64,000 bases of DNA from Treponema primitia ZAS-2 (GCF_000214375.1 NC_015578.1:2604001-2668000); one strand, 5' to 3'. Shown: positions 17,086-25,821, counted from the first letter of the stretch. Numbers and translations: made by a program. The notes: a model not told the origin generated them from the letters alone.

Positions 17086-17586
17086 TTAAAAAATATCTAA
17101 CTCACCGGCCCCGGATTCTTCGGAATCATTCCGGGGCTCATCATCATCCTCTTCGTCAAGGGTAAAAATATCCGGTACCCTGGGACCTGTGTCAACAACG
17201 GGGCTCGACTGCGCTTCCGGGGGCTTTGCCAGGGTTTCCGACAGCTTTACCGGGGTATTCACCGGTACTTCCAGGGTCAGCTCCGGGGTTCGCCCGGAAA
17301 ATTCCGAGGGCAGACTCGATGAAACCACCGCTTGAACCGAAGAAAGGCTTTTTCCTATGGCGTCCTCGAACTGGTTGAGCCGATCAAGGGCGGAGATTAT
17401 CCCTTCCTCGATGCGGTTCTGATCGTCCTTAAAACGCTGAACAATACCCTCAAGCTCGGAAACCCGCTTAAGGGCGCCGTCCAGCTTCCCCTGGAGCAGT
17501 TTGTTTTCCCCGGTTACCCGGGTAACGTATTCGATCGCCTTGGCGATCTTTTCTTCCAGCTGTCTGACCTGCTCAAGGGTTACCAT
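17086..17586 (-). CDS. Coiled-coil protein, ZapB-like
   Basis: Of 166 residues the first 85 form a continuous heptad-type helix (LEQVRQLEEKIAKAIEYVT, then ENKLLQGKLDGALKRVSELE). The rest is an acidic, Pro- and Ser-rich tail ending in GAGELDIF. Adjacent ZapA, and the short tail-end motif, suggest a divisome component analogous to ZapB or one binding another partner through its C-terminus. This is inference from context. The start ATG is 11 bases past the rplT stop, with AAGGAAAG as RBS. Confidence 0.7.
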   Translation of the reverse strand: MVTLEQVRQLEEKIAKAIEYVTRVTGENKLLQGKLDGALKRVSELEGIVQRFKDDQNRIEEGIISALDRLNQFEDAIGKSLSSVQAVVSSSLPSEFSGRTPELTLEVPVNTPVKLSETLAKPPEAQSSPVVDTGPRVPDIFTLDEEDDDEPRNDSEESGAGELDIF

Positions 17587-17597
17587 GGTTCTTTCCT

Positions 17598-17966
17598 TTA
17601 GGAAGCCTGGGCGCCCAGGGCAGCCTTAGCCTGGGTAACCACTGCCTTGAAGGCGGCGGAGTCTTCAATCGCCATATTGGCCAGGGCTTTCCGGTTGATG
17701 GTCACCCCGGCTTTAGCCAGGCCGTCCACCAGCCGGGAATAGGAAAGGCCCTCTGCCCGGCAGGCTGCGTTGATACGGATGATCCATATCCGGCGGAAGT
17801 CGCCCTTCCGGTCCCGGCGGTCCCGGTAGGCGTAGAAAAGGCCCTTAGTAACCGCGTCTTTGGCGGTCTTAAAATTGGAATGCCTACGGCCCCAATAGCC
17901 TTTGGCCTGCTTCAGTATTTTTTTTCGGTGGTCCTTCCTGCGGGAACCGTCTACTGCTCTTGACAT
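17598..17966 (-). CDS. rplT: Ribosomal protein L20
   Basis: The 122-residue protein is a full-length bL20: SRAVDGSRRKDHRKKILKQA at the start, GYWGRRHSNFKTAKDAV, then RRDRKGDFRRIWIIRINAAC. L20 binds 23S rRNA early in large-subunit assembly and in many bacteria represses its own operon. It follows rpmI at an 84-base gap that holds a hairpin repeat and a second dyad. Confidence 0.97.
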   Translation of the reverse strand: MSRAVDGSRRKDHRKKILKQAKGYWGRRHSNFKTAKDAVTKGLFYAYRDRRDRKGDFRRIWIIRINAACRAEGLSYSRLVDGLAKAGVTINRKALANMAIEDSAAFKAVVTQAKAALGAQAS

Positions 17967-17994
17967 GGGATACTCCTGTTATCTCGTATTACCC

Positions 17995-18028
17995 GAGCTG
18001 GTTCCAAAATCTGACATTTTGGAATCGC
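17995..18028. repeat. Short palindromic repeat GAGCTGGTTCCAAAA, member 1
   Basis: TTCCAAAAT pairs with ATTTTGGAA across the loop CTGAC, flanked on the left by GAGCTGG. The core from TTCC through CTGACATT reappears on the opposite strand at 23796-23826, and the GCTGGTTCCAAAA flank reappears at 23876-23908. It lies between rpmI and rplT inside a ribosomal operon. Confidence 0.7.
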
Positions 18029-18041
18029 ATCTGTGCCGGGC

Positions 18042-18070
18042 GGGTAGCTCCTACCCGTAAGGGAGGAGCT
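18042..18070 (-). other. Hairpin overlapping the rpmI stop codon
   Basis: AGCTCCT plus CCC at 18046-18056 pairs with GGGAGGAGCT at 18061-18070 across a GTAA loop with one bulged base. On the gene strand no U-tract follows, so it is more likely an mRNA processing or stability structure than a terminator. Confidence 0.45.
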
Positions 18071-18251
18071 TTTTTCTGATTACCGGCACATTGTCGCTGG
18101 ACAGGATGCCGGCATGGCGGAGATTCCGCTTCCGTTTGCTGGACTTCTTGGTAAGGATATGGCGAAGATTCTGTTTCTTATACTTCACCTTACCGGTCCC
18201 GGTAAATGAGTACCGCTTGGCGGCGCTCTTCTTGGTCTTCATCTTAGGCAT
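18051..18251 (-). CDS. rpmI: Ribosomal protein L35
   Basis: The protein reads [20 protein letters not shown] and continues to [14 protein letters not shown], the standard bL35 pattern, 66 residues long. An in-frame ATG three codons upstream (18260) sits directly on the AGAGG ribosome-binding site, so the ATG at 18251, nine bases from it, is chosen. Operon position between infC and rplT is universal. Confidence 0.95.
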   Translation of the reverse strand: MPKMKTKKSAAKRYSFTGTGKVKYKKQNLRHILTKKSSKRKRNLRHAGILSSDNVPVIRKKLLPYG

Positions 18252-18268
18252 GATTGCCATCCTCTGGT

Positions 18269-18784
18269 TTATTTTTTCGCTTTAGGGCTCAGTATCATGG
18301 ACATAAACTTACCTTCCATAAGGGGGGGTTTGTCCATCACATATTCCCCTTCAATACGCTTGAGAACGTCCTTAAGGACATCCAATCCGAGTTCAGTGTG
18401 GGCAAGTTCCCGGCCGCGGAAACGAACCGTCACTTTTACCTTGTTACCTTCCGCAAGAAATTCCTGGACGTGTTTGGACTTAAAATCCAGATCATGTTCG
18501 TCAATCTTAGGCTGCATCCGAATTTCTTTTAACTTTAATAACTTCTGCTTCTTTTTCGAGTCCCGGACTTTCTTTTCATTCTCGAACTTATACTTGCCGT
18601 AGTTCATGATTTTGACTACCGGGGGCACCGCCGTAGGGGCGACTTCCACCAGGTCAAGAGCCTGTTCCTTGGCTATTTCGAGGGCTTCGGTGATGGTGAT
18701 AAGCTGCTGTTCCCCATCATCCCGGATGAGACGCACCTCCCGCACCCGAATCTGTTCATTGATCCGCAAATCCTTATCCGCCAA
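18269..18784 (-). CDS. infC: Translation initiation factor IF-3
   Basis: The 171-residue protein begins with [20 protein letters not shown] and contains the linker [16 protein letters not shown] and the C-terminal domain with [18 protein letters not shown]-3 keeps 30S subunits free and checks start-codon pairing. The start codon is TTG, five or so bases after GGTGAGGAGG. Non-AUG initiation is a known autoregulatory feature of infC in other bacteria, so the codon is probably meaningful. It is the first gene of the seven-gene operon down to 15044. Confidence 0.96.
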   Translation of the reverse strand: MADKDLRINEQIRVREVRLIRDDGEQQLITITEALEIAKEQALDLVEVAPTAVPPVVKIMNYGKYKFENEKKVRDSKKKQKLLKLKEIRMQPKIDEHDLDFKSKHVQEFLAEGNKVKVTVRFRGRELAHTELGLDVLKDVLKRIEGEYVMDKPPLMEGKFMSMILSPKAKK

Positions 18785-18998
18785 CTGACCTCCTCACCGA
18801 TCCCGTGGATCATTATTCAGATGGAATTATACGAATTAGCATGGGGTTTGTCTAGCCTCTTTTGGGAATGGCCCGCAGACTAAAGCATTTTTCCGCAACT
18901 TGCAACGAAGTTCCCCGCGCATTGCCGCCTATAGTACCGGAAACCGAGGTATTTGCAAAGCAGTTGCCGATCCGCTTTTTTTGTGTTATTTTCTTTCT

Positions 18999-19661
18999 AT
19001 GAGTCTGTTTTGCTTCCTGTGGATGCCCTTGTTCTACCTGTTCTGGCATTCCATAAGCGGGAGGGAGGGGGAGAACTCCGGTGGTATCTGGGCGCTGCTC
19101 CTGGGCAGCGTGGTTGCCATAATCCAGTTTCTTCTGGGTTCCTTCTTAACCCCCGGTGGTTTCGGCCTTTCCCGGTGGGTTAACGCCTGTATTGATATTG
19201 TTACCCTGCCTGCGCTGCTCCCCTTTGGGGCATACATCCTTTTATCCCGTTTACGCCGCCTTCAAAAGATCGGGGCTTCTGAGTACGCCCATTTTGCCCT
19301 ACTCTGGCTCATCCCCGCTTCGGCAATACGGGCAGTAAGTTGGAGCGCCCAAAAGACCCCTTCCCTGCTGGTTTTGACCCCCTTGCTTTGGACGGCTGTG
19401 GCGGTGGGGCTTCCCTTTTTTATCGATCTGCTCCAAAGGATCCGCCTGATCCAAAGAAGGGGATTCTTCCTGCTAAGTATCCCGGTGTTCCTGGGTATGG
19501 CGGCGCTTCCCTTCCTGGCGGCTACGGTCTACTGGGCTTTCTTTGCCCAAAAAACCGGGCTTGGATTCCTGCTTTTTTTCATTACCCTTATCCCCATGGG
19601 GATAAGCCTGGGAAAATCCTTCTACCGCTCTTGCGTAAATCCCCAATTGTTTTATGATTAA
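18999..19661 (+). CDS. Hypothetical integral membrane protein
   Basis: The protein has about 220 residues from ATG 18999 and roughly six hydrophobic helices (LFCFLWMPLFYLFWHSI, LLLGSVVAIIQFLLGSFL and others) joined by short loops. The C-terminus has KTGLGFLLFFITLIPMGIS. No family is recognised. The frame is open upstream to TTG 18900, but those codons look non-coding; there is no clear RBS before 18999, so the start is uncertain. It is divergent from infC and precedes the large outer-membrane protein gene by 68 bases. Confidence 0.6.
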   Translation: MSLFCFLWMPLFYLFWHSISGREGENSGGIWALLLGSVVAIIQFLLGSFLTPGGFGLSRWVNACIDIVTLPALLPFGAYILLSRLRRLQKIGASEYAHFALLWLIPASAIRAVSWSAQKTPSLLVLTPLLWTAVAVGLPFFIDLLQRIRLIQRRGFFLLSIPVFLGMAALPFLAATVYWAFFAQKTGLGFLLFFITLIPMGISLGKSFYRSCVNPQLFYD

Positions 19662-19729
19662 ATATTAGTGAATATATTTCAACACATTCGTCCGTTAATA
19701 GAGAATAAGGAAAATTAAGGAAAATTTTT

Positions 19730-22700
19730 ATGTCTAAAAGAACGCTTTTTTGCCTCGTGATTGCCCTCACTGTCCTGCCCGGTCTCTGGGCGGACCCGGT
19801 GGGCGCCGAAACTTCCCTGGACCTCTCTTCCCCGGAATTAGCCGGGAGAGGCGGGTTTGTCACTTCCCAGGGGGGCGCCCCTGCAAGTATCCTGAACCCT
19901 GCAGCGGGGGGAGATGCCCAGCGTATTGTCTTTGATGCCGGATATATGGCCCTGGTCACCACCAGTACCGGGGGCGGGTTTGGAAATGCAATTAATTTGG
20001 GGACCCTGTTCCCTACAAAATACGCCGTCTTTGGGGGTAACCTTAATTTCCTGCAAAGTCCCGGTTTTAGCGGTAGTTACCCCATAGGGACGACCTTTGG
20101 GGGGAACTTCACCGCTGCTAAGGAACTGTACCCGGGCTTAAATGTTGGCTTGGGTTTTAACTTTGCCTTTGGCGAGGATGACGATGATGATGGGGTCTGG
20201 ACCGCCGCAGGGGATCTGGGTATCCGCCATAATGTGGGCAAAATAGGGCCCCTTCAGAATTTTACCTATGCTTTTGTGTTCCGTGACTTAGGGCACAGTT
20301 ATATGCCCGGCGCCTTTACCCCGGGCTTGGGGATTATCTTTGACTTTGTCCATATTCAGGGACGGGAAGATAAGCCTGATCCCCTGGTTGCAAAATTTGC
20401 TACGGATTTTACCTTTCCCACTTTTCAGAATATGACCGGAAAATTCGGCGTTTCAGCTACCATAGCGGAACTGGTAACCCTGTCCGGAAGCATGGGCTTT
20501 AACATCAAGGATATTGCGGATCATCAAAGCCCCTCCTGGCTCCCTTCCATCGGGCTTACGGTTAACCTGGGGCTCCTTTCCACGGGGAAACGTATAGCCG
20601 GGGGCAGGCTGCCTTCGGATGGGGATGTTGGGGTAAGTATGGGCTTTAAGCCCCTGTATAAGGATGTTATCGCCATAGGACCCGGGGTCAGTTGGTCTGT
20701 GGGGGTGCTGGATAAAAAACCGCCGGTGATTGTGATCGACTACCCTGAAACCCGGTGGATTTCACCCAACAACGATGGTAAATCAGATACCCTTGAGTTC
20801 CCGGTCACCATTACGGATCAGCGCTATGTTGCTGAATGGAAACTCGAGATCTTTGATGAATCGGGTAATCTGGTCCGAACCTATAAGAACAAAGAATTAC
20901 GGGTCGAAACCCAGGGCTTTAAGAATATTATGAACCGGCTTATTGCGGGTAAAAGCGGGATCGAAGTACCTCCCACCTTCAGGTGGGACGGTATCTTTGA
21001 TTCAGGGGACATCGCTGGGGACGGGACCTATACCTTTGTCATAAGCGCTGCGGATGATAATGGAAACGCTGCGTCCAGTCCCCGGTATACCGTGATGGTG
21101 GACAATACCCCCCCGGAAATTGAGATAGCGGAAATCACCGATGCGAATAAAATTTTCTCCCCCGACGGGGACGGTAACAAGGATACCCTCACCATTGACC
21201 AAAGCGGCTCCAGGGAAGAAACCTGGGAAGCGGGGATCTACGACGCCTCGGGAAACAAGGTAAAGAACTTCAACATCAGTGACGGAAAGCCAGAGCCCAT
21301 TACCTGGGACGGCACCGGGGATGACGGCCATATTGTGGCGGACGGGGTCTACAGCTACCGTATCAGCGCCACAGACAAGGGTGAAAATTCGGAAAGCGCA
21401 TCCCTGGAAAATATCATTGTAAGTACCATACAACCCAAGGTCAGCCTGACCTTGAACGATGCCTTCTTCTCCCCCAATGGGGACGGTATAAAGGACACCC
21501 TGATCCTGAGCGCCGCAGTGCCGGTAAAAGAGGGCATCCTGGGCTGGACCTTAAACATCCAGGACAATTCCGGAAGGACCCAGCGGACCATCACCGGGGA
21601 AACCCAGGCGCCGAATCAGGTTATCTTTGACGGCAGGGGCGATACCGGAGGTATACTGAGCGAGGGAACCTACAACGCGGAACTCTCCATCAACTACCGC
21701 AACGGCTATGTTTCCAAAGCCCTGTCTCCGGTCTTTACCCTGGACACTACGGCGCCCCGGGCCTCCATACGGACCGAATACAATGCATTCTCCCCCAATA
21801 ACGACGGAATCCAGGATGAGATGATCCTCAACCAGGAAGGGTCGGCGGAACTTACCTGGGTTGGAGAAGTACGCAGGGCTGGGGCGGCTCCTACAGAGCG
21901 GCCGGTCAGGACCCTGCGCTTTACCGGGGTCCCGGTGGGCCGGATCACCTGGGATGGGCTTACCGATGCAGGGGCCCTGGCCCAGGACGGGAACTATTCC
22001 TACCAGCTTTTCTCCACTGACCCCGCAGGGAATACCGGTGCATCCAATACGGTAAACTTCAGCCTGAGTACCGCGGATACCCCGGTATTGCTCAGCACGG
22101 ATCTCCGGGCATTTTCGCCGAATAATGATCGGAACAAGGATACTATCAATATTATACCCCAGTTACAGGTAACCCAGGGGATAAGCAGTTGGCGTCTTGA
22201 TATTAGCAACAGCGACGGTGTAACGGTCCAGAGCTTTAACGGCCAGAACACCGTGCCCGCTTCCGTTTCCTGGAACGGCAGGGACAGCGCGGGCAATACG
22301 GTTCCCGACGGGAACTATACTGCCCATATCGAAGTGCGCTACGCTGCGGGTAACCAGCCGGTTGCCATTTCCCGGCCCTTTGCGGTGGATACGGTTGCTC
22401 CAAAAGCGCAACTGTCCTCCCCCTACACCCTCTTCTCCCCCAACGGAGACGGGAAAAAGGATAATCTCCCCATCAATGTTACTACCGAGGGGGATGATGA
22501 TACCTGGGAAGCAGTTATCACCGATTCCAAGGGAACGGTAATCCAATCCTGGACCTGGACCGGAAAAGCCCCGTCCTCCCTTTCCTGGGACGGAACGGAC
22601 AGTGCAGGAAATGCCGTACCCGACGGGACCTACCGCTTCAACCTGAGCTCCACCGATGAGGCGGGGAACGATACCAGGATACCCCTGGACAATATTATTG

Positions 22701-23794
22701 TGGACGCCCGGATACCCAGGGCCTTCCTTACCTCTTCAAGCAACGCGGTTGCCCCCAAGGCAGGACCCACCGGGGAAGCCCTGCGCTTTAGCGTGATACT
22801 GACCCCCAGGGACGGCATAGAAAACTGGTCCCTGGAACTTAAGGATGAAAGCGGTACGGTACGGCGGCATTTCCCCGCGCCCGGAACCGCTCAAACAGCC
22901 GCACCCCCGGAACTTATTATCTGGAACGGTTATGATGATTCGGGGATACTCCGGGAAGGCCGGTTCACACCCCAGCTTTCTATTACCTATGCCAAGGGCG
23001 ATGTGGTTTCAATTTCCGCGCCCCCCATTACGGTGGACGTGACCGGGCCGGCCCTGAGCTTTGCCTATGAACCGGAATACTTCAGCCCGGATAATGACGG
23101 GGTGGATGATGAGCTTGCCATGTTCTTAGGGGCCATGGATCTGTCCCCCATTGCAAACTGGAGCCTGGAAATTCACGAACCGGAACCGCCGAATCTGCTG
23201 TTCTACCGCATTGAAGGCCGGGGAAGCCCGGCTGAAAGGACACTCTGGGACGGCCGGAGTTCCAAGGGCGAACTGGTTCAGTCCGCCACTGATTATCCCT
23301 TCATCTTCAGGGCCATTGATTCCCTGGGGAACATCAGTACCCTGGATGGAACCATCGGGGTGGATGTGCTGGTAATCCGGGACGGGGACAACCTGAAGAT
23401 CATGGTGCCCTCCATCGTGTTCCGGGCAAACGAAGCGGACTTCAAGGGCAAGGATCTGGACCCGGTCCAAGGCCTGACCCAGGCCCAGATTGACAACAAC
23501 AACCGGGTCCTGCGGCGTATCGCCCAGATCCTCAACAAGTTCCGGGACTACCGGGTCCAGGTTGAAGGCCACGCCAATCCCACCAGCAAAGTGGTACCCC
23601 CCGCAGAAGCCCAGGGGGATCTGGCCCTGAGCGAACGGCGGTCAAAAGCGGTGGTAGACTTCCTGGTGGGCTTCGGGGTCAACCGGGGCAGACTCAGCGC
23701 CATAGGCCGGGGCAGCACCAGACCGATTATCACCTTTGAGGATCATGATAACTGGTGGAAGAACCGGAGGGTGGAGTTTATATTGATCAAATGA
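19730..23794 (+). CDS. Outer-membrane barrel with Ig-like repeats and OmpA peptidoglycan-binding domain
   Basis: A 1354-residue mosaic. A signal peptide (about 1-21, ending near LWA) precedes residues 22-330. These have alternating short strands and the ASILNPAAGG motif of PorV/FadL-like or treponemal UPF0164 outer-membrane proteins. From about 343 to 1200 come eight beta-sandwich repeats of roughly 110 residues, seven with an acidic loop such as FSPNGDGKKDNL or FSPNNDGIQDEM (FlgD-Ig-like, possibly calcium-binding); one repeat is degenerate (VAPKAGPTGE). Residues 1250-1354 are an OmpA-type domain (VQVEGHAN, LSERRSKAVVDFL, GRGSTRPI). It could tether the outer membrane to peptidoglycan. RBS and start: AAGGAAAATTTTTATG. 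Confidence 0.85.
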   Translation: MSKRTLFCLVIALTVLPGLWADPVGAETSLDLSSPELAGRGGFVTSQGGAPASILNPAAGGDAQRIVFDAGYMALVTTSTGGGFGNAINLGTLFPTKYAVFGGNLNFLQSPGFSGSYPIGTTFGGNFTAAKELYPGLNVGLGFNFAFGEDDDDDGVWTAAGDLGIRHNVGKIGPLQNFTYAFVFRDLGHSYMPGAFTPGLGIIFDFVHIQGREDKPDPLVAKFATDFTFPTFQNMTGKFGVSATIAELVTLSGSMGFNIKDIADHQSPSWLPSIGLTVNLGLLSTGKRIAGGRLPSDGDVGVSMGFKPLYKDVIAIGPGVSWSVGVLDKKPPVIVIDYPETRWISPNNDGKSDTLEFPVTITDQRYVAEWKLEIFDESGNLVRTYKNKELRVETQGFKNIMNRLIAGKSGIEVPPTFRWDGIFDSGDIAGDGTYTFVISAADDNGNAASSPRYTVMVDNTPPEIEIAEITDANKIFSPDGDGNKDTLTIDQSGSREETWEAGIYDASGNKVKNFNISDGKPEPITWDGTGDDGHIVADGVYSYRISATDKGENSESASLENIIVSTIQPKVSLTLNDAFFSPNGDGIKDTLILSAAVPVKEGILGWTLNIQDNSGRTQRTITGETQAPNQVIFDGRGDTGGILSEGTYNAELSINYRNGYVSKALSPVFTLDTTAPRASIRTEYNAFSPNNDGIQDEMILNQEGSAELTWVGEVRRAGAAPTERPVRTLRFTGVPVGRITWDGLTDAGALAQDGNYSYQLFSTDPAGNTGASNTVNFSLSTADTPVLLSTDLRAFSPNNDRNKDTINIIPQLQVTQGISSWRLDISNSDGVTVQSFNGQNTVPASVSWNGRDSAGNTVPDGNYTAHIEVRYAAGNQPVAISRPFAVDTVAPKAQLSSPYTLFSPNGDGKKDNLPINVTTEGDDDTWEAVITDSKGTVIQSWTWTGKAPSSLSWDGTDSAGNAVPDGTYRFNLSSTDEAGNDTRIPLDNIIVDARIPRAFLTSSSNAVAPKAGPTGEALRFSVILTPRDGIENWSLELKDESGTVRRHFPAPGTAQTAAPPELIIWNGYDDSGILREGRFTPQLSITYAKGDVVSISAPPITVDVTGPALSFAYEPEYFSPDNDGVDDELAMFLGAMDLSPIANWSLEIHEPEPPNLLFYRIEGRGSPAERTLWDGRSSKGELVQSATDYPFIFRAIDSLGNISTLDGTIGVDVLVIRDGDNLKIMVPSIVFRANEADFKGKDLDPVQGLTQAQIDNNNRVLRRIAQILNKFRDYRVQVEGHANPTSKVVPPAEAQGDLALSERRSKAVVDFLVGFGVNRGRLSAIGRGSTRPIITFEDHDNWWKNRRVEFILIK

Positions 23795-23795
23795 G

Positions 23796-23826
23796 GCATT
23801 TCCTAAATGTCAGATTTTGGAAATGC
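23796..23826. repeat. Short palindromic repeat, member 2
   Basis: GCATTTCC pairs with GGAAATGC. The internal AATGTCAGATTTTGGAA is the reverse complement of the core at 18002-18018, so it is a second copy in the opposite orientation, one base after the preceding stop codon. Confidence 0.7.
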
Positions 23827-23842
23827 TACCTTGGATTTAGAT

Positions 23843-23870
23843 GGAAAAGCGGGCTTTAAGCCGCTTTTCC
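23843..23870. repeat. Hairpin with 10-bp core stem
   Basis: GGAAAAGCGG pairs with CCGCTTTTCC and the stem extends inward by CTT/AAG with one bulged G. No T-tract follows directly. It is the second of four hairpins between the OmpA-domain gene and the LRR gene. Confidence 0.6.
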
Positions 23871-23875
23871 AAGAA

Positions 23876-23908
23876 CTGGTTCCAAAACCAACCGGGTTTT
23901 GGAACCAG
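23876..23908. repeat. Short palindromic repeat, member 3 (perfect 14-bp stem)
   Basis: CTGGTTCCAAAACC pairs perfectly with GGTTTTGGAACCAG around a five-base loop. It shares the GCTGGTTCCAAAA arm with the repeat at 17995 and is followed by CTC, completing GAGCTGG-type ends on the right side. Confidence 0.75.
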
Positions 23909-23958
23909 CTCAAGTAAATTGCCGATACTATTTGTACTGAAATCGTAAGGTGAAACAG

Positions 23959-23992
23959 GCCTGCGGGGTTTTAATTCCGCAGGCTTTGTTTT
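23959..23992 (+). terminator. Rho-independent terminator
   Basis: GCCTGCGG and CCGCAGGC form an 8-bp stem around a 10-base loop, followed by TTTGTTTT. It most likely ends the 1354-residue protein transcript, and the LRR gene begins 19 bases later, so it could also act as a leader attenuator for that gene. Confidence 0.65.
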
Positions 23993-24011
23993 AATATAAG
24001 GGAGGTTCGTT

Positions 24012-24833
24012 ATGAAAAGAAACCTTTGCTTTCTGGCTTTTTTTGCCCTGGGCATTTCTCTCTTTGCACAATCGGTGGAGGATTTTATCATTTCTATCGA
24101 AAGTGGGGGTATCACCATTATCGATTATATCGGAAGCGAAAAAGAGGTGATCATTCCCGGAGATATCCAAGGCGTGCCGGTCACTGCTATCGGGGAGGAT
24201 GCCTTTGCGGGGCAGCAGCTTGTTGCTGTTACCATACCTAAGGGGGTGGTTTCCATAGGAAAGGGCGCCTTCGCGGTAAACCAGATATCTTTTGCCGCCA
24301 TTCCTGAAACGGTCAGTACCATTGAGAACAGCGCCTTTGCCATGAACCAGTTATGCAGCGTAACCCTTCCGGGTAAGATTGTTGTCATTGAAGATAATGC
24401 ATTCAGTGATAATCACTTAACCAGCATAACAATCCCCAGGGGTGTCAAATCCATCGGACGTATGGCCTTTTACAATAACCGCTTAACCAATGTAGAGCTC
24501 TCCCCGGGTGTCACTGTTATTAATGCAAGCGCCTTTGCCTTTAACCAGATAAACAGCATCAACATCCCCTCCACGGTCGTTACCATCGGGGATGACGCCT
24601 TTGCGGGGAATAAAATTACCAGCATTAGCATTCCGGATGGCATAAACTCCATCGGGATCAGCGCCTTTGCGGACAACCAGTTGACTCGCATTCAAATCCC
24701 GGAAAATGCAAAAATGTCCGATGATGCCTTTGATGATAGCTTCATAAATTTTTACCGCAGGAACGGAAAACGGGCCGGGGCCTATACCCTCAACAGCAAT
24801 ACCTGGGCATTTGCCCGGCGCAGTGTTTATTAA
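24012..24833 (+). CDS. Secreted BspA-like leucine-rich repeat protein
   Basis: The 273-residue protein has a signal peptide (about 1-20, ending LFAQS) and then eight or so LRR_5-type repeats of 23 residues with the pattern IGxxAFAxNQLxxVxIPxxV. Examples are IGEDAFAGQQLVAVTIP and IGDDAFAGNKITSISIP. The C-terminal 35 residues (FYRRNGKRAGAYTL) cap the solenoid, as in other treponemal LRR proteins. Such proteins are exported and often bind host or neighbouring-cell components; the ligand is unknown. RBS GGGAGG precedes the ATG. It is followed convergently by the Rpn-family gene. Confidence 0.9.
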   Translation: MKRNLCFLAFFALGISLFAQSVEDFIISIESGGITIIDYIGSEKEVIIPGDIQGVPVTAIGEDAFAGQQLVAVTIPKGVVSIGKGAFAVNQISFAAIPETVSTIENSAFAMNQLCSVTLPGKIVVIEDNAFSDNHLTSITIPRGVKSIGRMAFYNNRLTNVELSPGVTVINASAFAFNQINSINIPSTVVTIGDDAFAGNKITSISIPDGINSIGISAFADNQLTRIQIPENAKMSDDAFDDSFINFYRRNGKRAGAYTLNSNTWAFARRSVY

Positions 24834-24859
24834 CCAATTTTAGCTTGTTGCGGGTAATT

Positions 24860-25717
24860 TTAAGTATCTATCCCGGCTTCCTGCAGCTTTCGCCTGAGCT
24901 CCTGATTTTCTCGGTCCTTTTCTGCCAGCGCCTGCTGGTTTTCCGCCAGCGCCTGCTGGTTTTCTGCTAGTATGGGCTGGTATTTCGCTTCTGCTTCTTC
25001 CCATACCTCTTCCTGCCAGGCTGCTTTTGCCTCGTCCCAGTCCCATTCACCAAATGCCATATTTAATACCTCCCCGCCATGTTCCTCGAAAAAACGCTCC
25101 AGTATCCGGTTCTTTATGCAATACTGGACCGCCTCGGTCACCGCCTGCTCCAGGGGCATGACCGCCTCGTTTTCCCGCACCTTTGCCACAAACTGCGCGT
25201 ATCCTGATAGGTTCTCGCTTCTTTGGAGCAGTTCCGTGTTCTGCCCATAATTAATATTATACACCGTGACGATCAGATCAAGGGGGACTTTTTCGCCTGG
25301 CTCCAGCCCGATAAAGGCGTCGGAAAGCCGCAATTCCCACTTTTCCGGCGCTTTCTCCGGGCCGTTGTACAGAACGATAAATTCAGGTTTGGGGATCTTT
25401 ACCAGGGTGGTTTTGTATAAGGCTCGGCGCGAAATGATTTTCTCGTAAACCCGGGCAATATACGACAAAATCCGCAGGGGCATGTTCCAGTTGAGGGTTG
25501 ACTGGTGTTCTATCACGAATACCAGTTTGTCCCCCGCTGTAAAGGACAGGTCGTTGATCCGGTCCATGTAGAGGACATCTTCCAAGGTATTTATGGTTAT
25601 GGATATGGACGGATCGTACTCGATACCTTCCAGGGCGGCATACAGTTCCCGGAGCCTGTCTTCGTCATTAAAGAGTTTCGTAAAGACACTATCCTTATAC
25701 TTTGCATTCACGCTCAA
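24860..25717 (-). CDS. Rpn family recombination-promoting nuclease/putative transposase
   Basis: The start is TTG 25717, eight bases after GAGGAGG. The 285 residues match the PD-(D/E)XK nuclease family once called transposase_31: YKDSVFTKLFNDEDRLREL, then VFVIEHQSTLNWNMPLRILSY with the catalytic-type E-x-Q. The tail holds tandem AENQQAL heptads and ends in a charged coil. Rpn proteins stimulate recombination and are multicopy in many genomes. No terminal inverted repeats bound it, so it is not part of a visible insertion sequence. Confidence 0.85.
   Translation of the reverse strand: MSVNAKYKDSVFTKLFNDEDRLRELYAALEGIEYDPSISITINTLEDVLYMDRINDLSFTAGDKLVFVIEHQSTLNWNMPLRILSYIARVYEKIISRRALYKTTLVKIPKPEFIVLYNGPEKAPEKWELRLSDAFIGLEPGEKVPLDLIVTVYNINYGQNTELLQRSENLSGYAQFVAKVRENEAVMPLEQAVTEAVQYCIKNRILERFFEEHGGEVLNMAFGEWDWDEAKAAWQEEVWEEAEAKYQPILAENQQALAENQQALAEKDRENQELRRKLQEAGIDT
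24921..24970. repeat. 21-bp tandem repeat in the Rpn coding region
   Basis: Two near-identical 21-base units (24921-24941 and 24942-24962, one substitution) and a partial third encode AENQQAL heptads. In-frame gain or loss of units would lengthen or shorten the coiled tail without a frameshift. Confidence 0.75.
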
Positions 25718-25821
25718 TTGCTTTTCCTCCTCAAAAAAGTAGGGACTGAATGGTCCCGATTTACCCCTGTTAGGGGGCGGGGAGGAAAAATACTTTAGTG
25801 GCGAGGAGAATTTTGTAATTT

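Noticed and set aside
24860-25717. Complete insertion sequence around the Rpn gene
   Set aside because: No terminal inverted repeats or target duplication were found flanking the gene; the nested palindrome at 25822 is internal to the neighbouring spacer.
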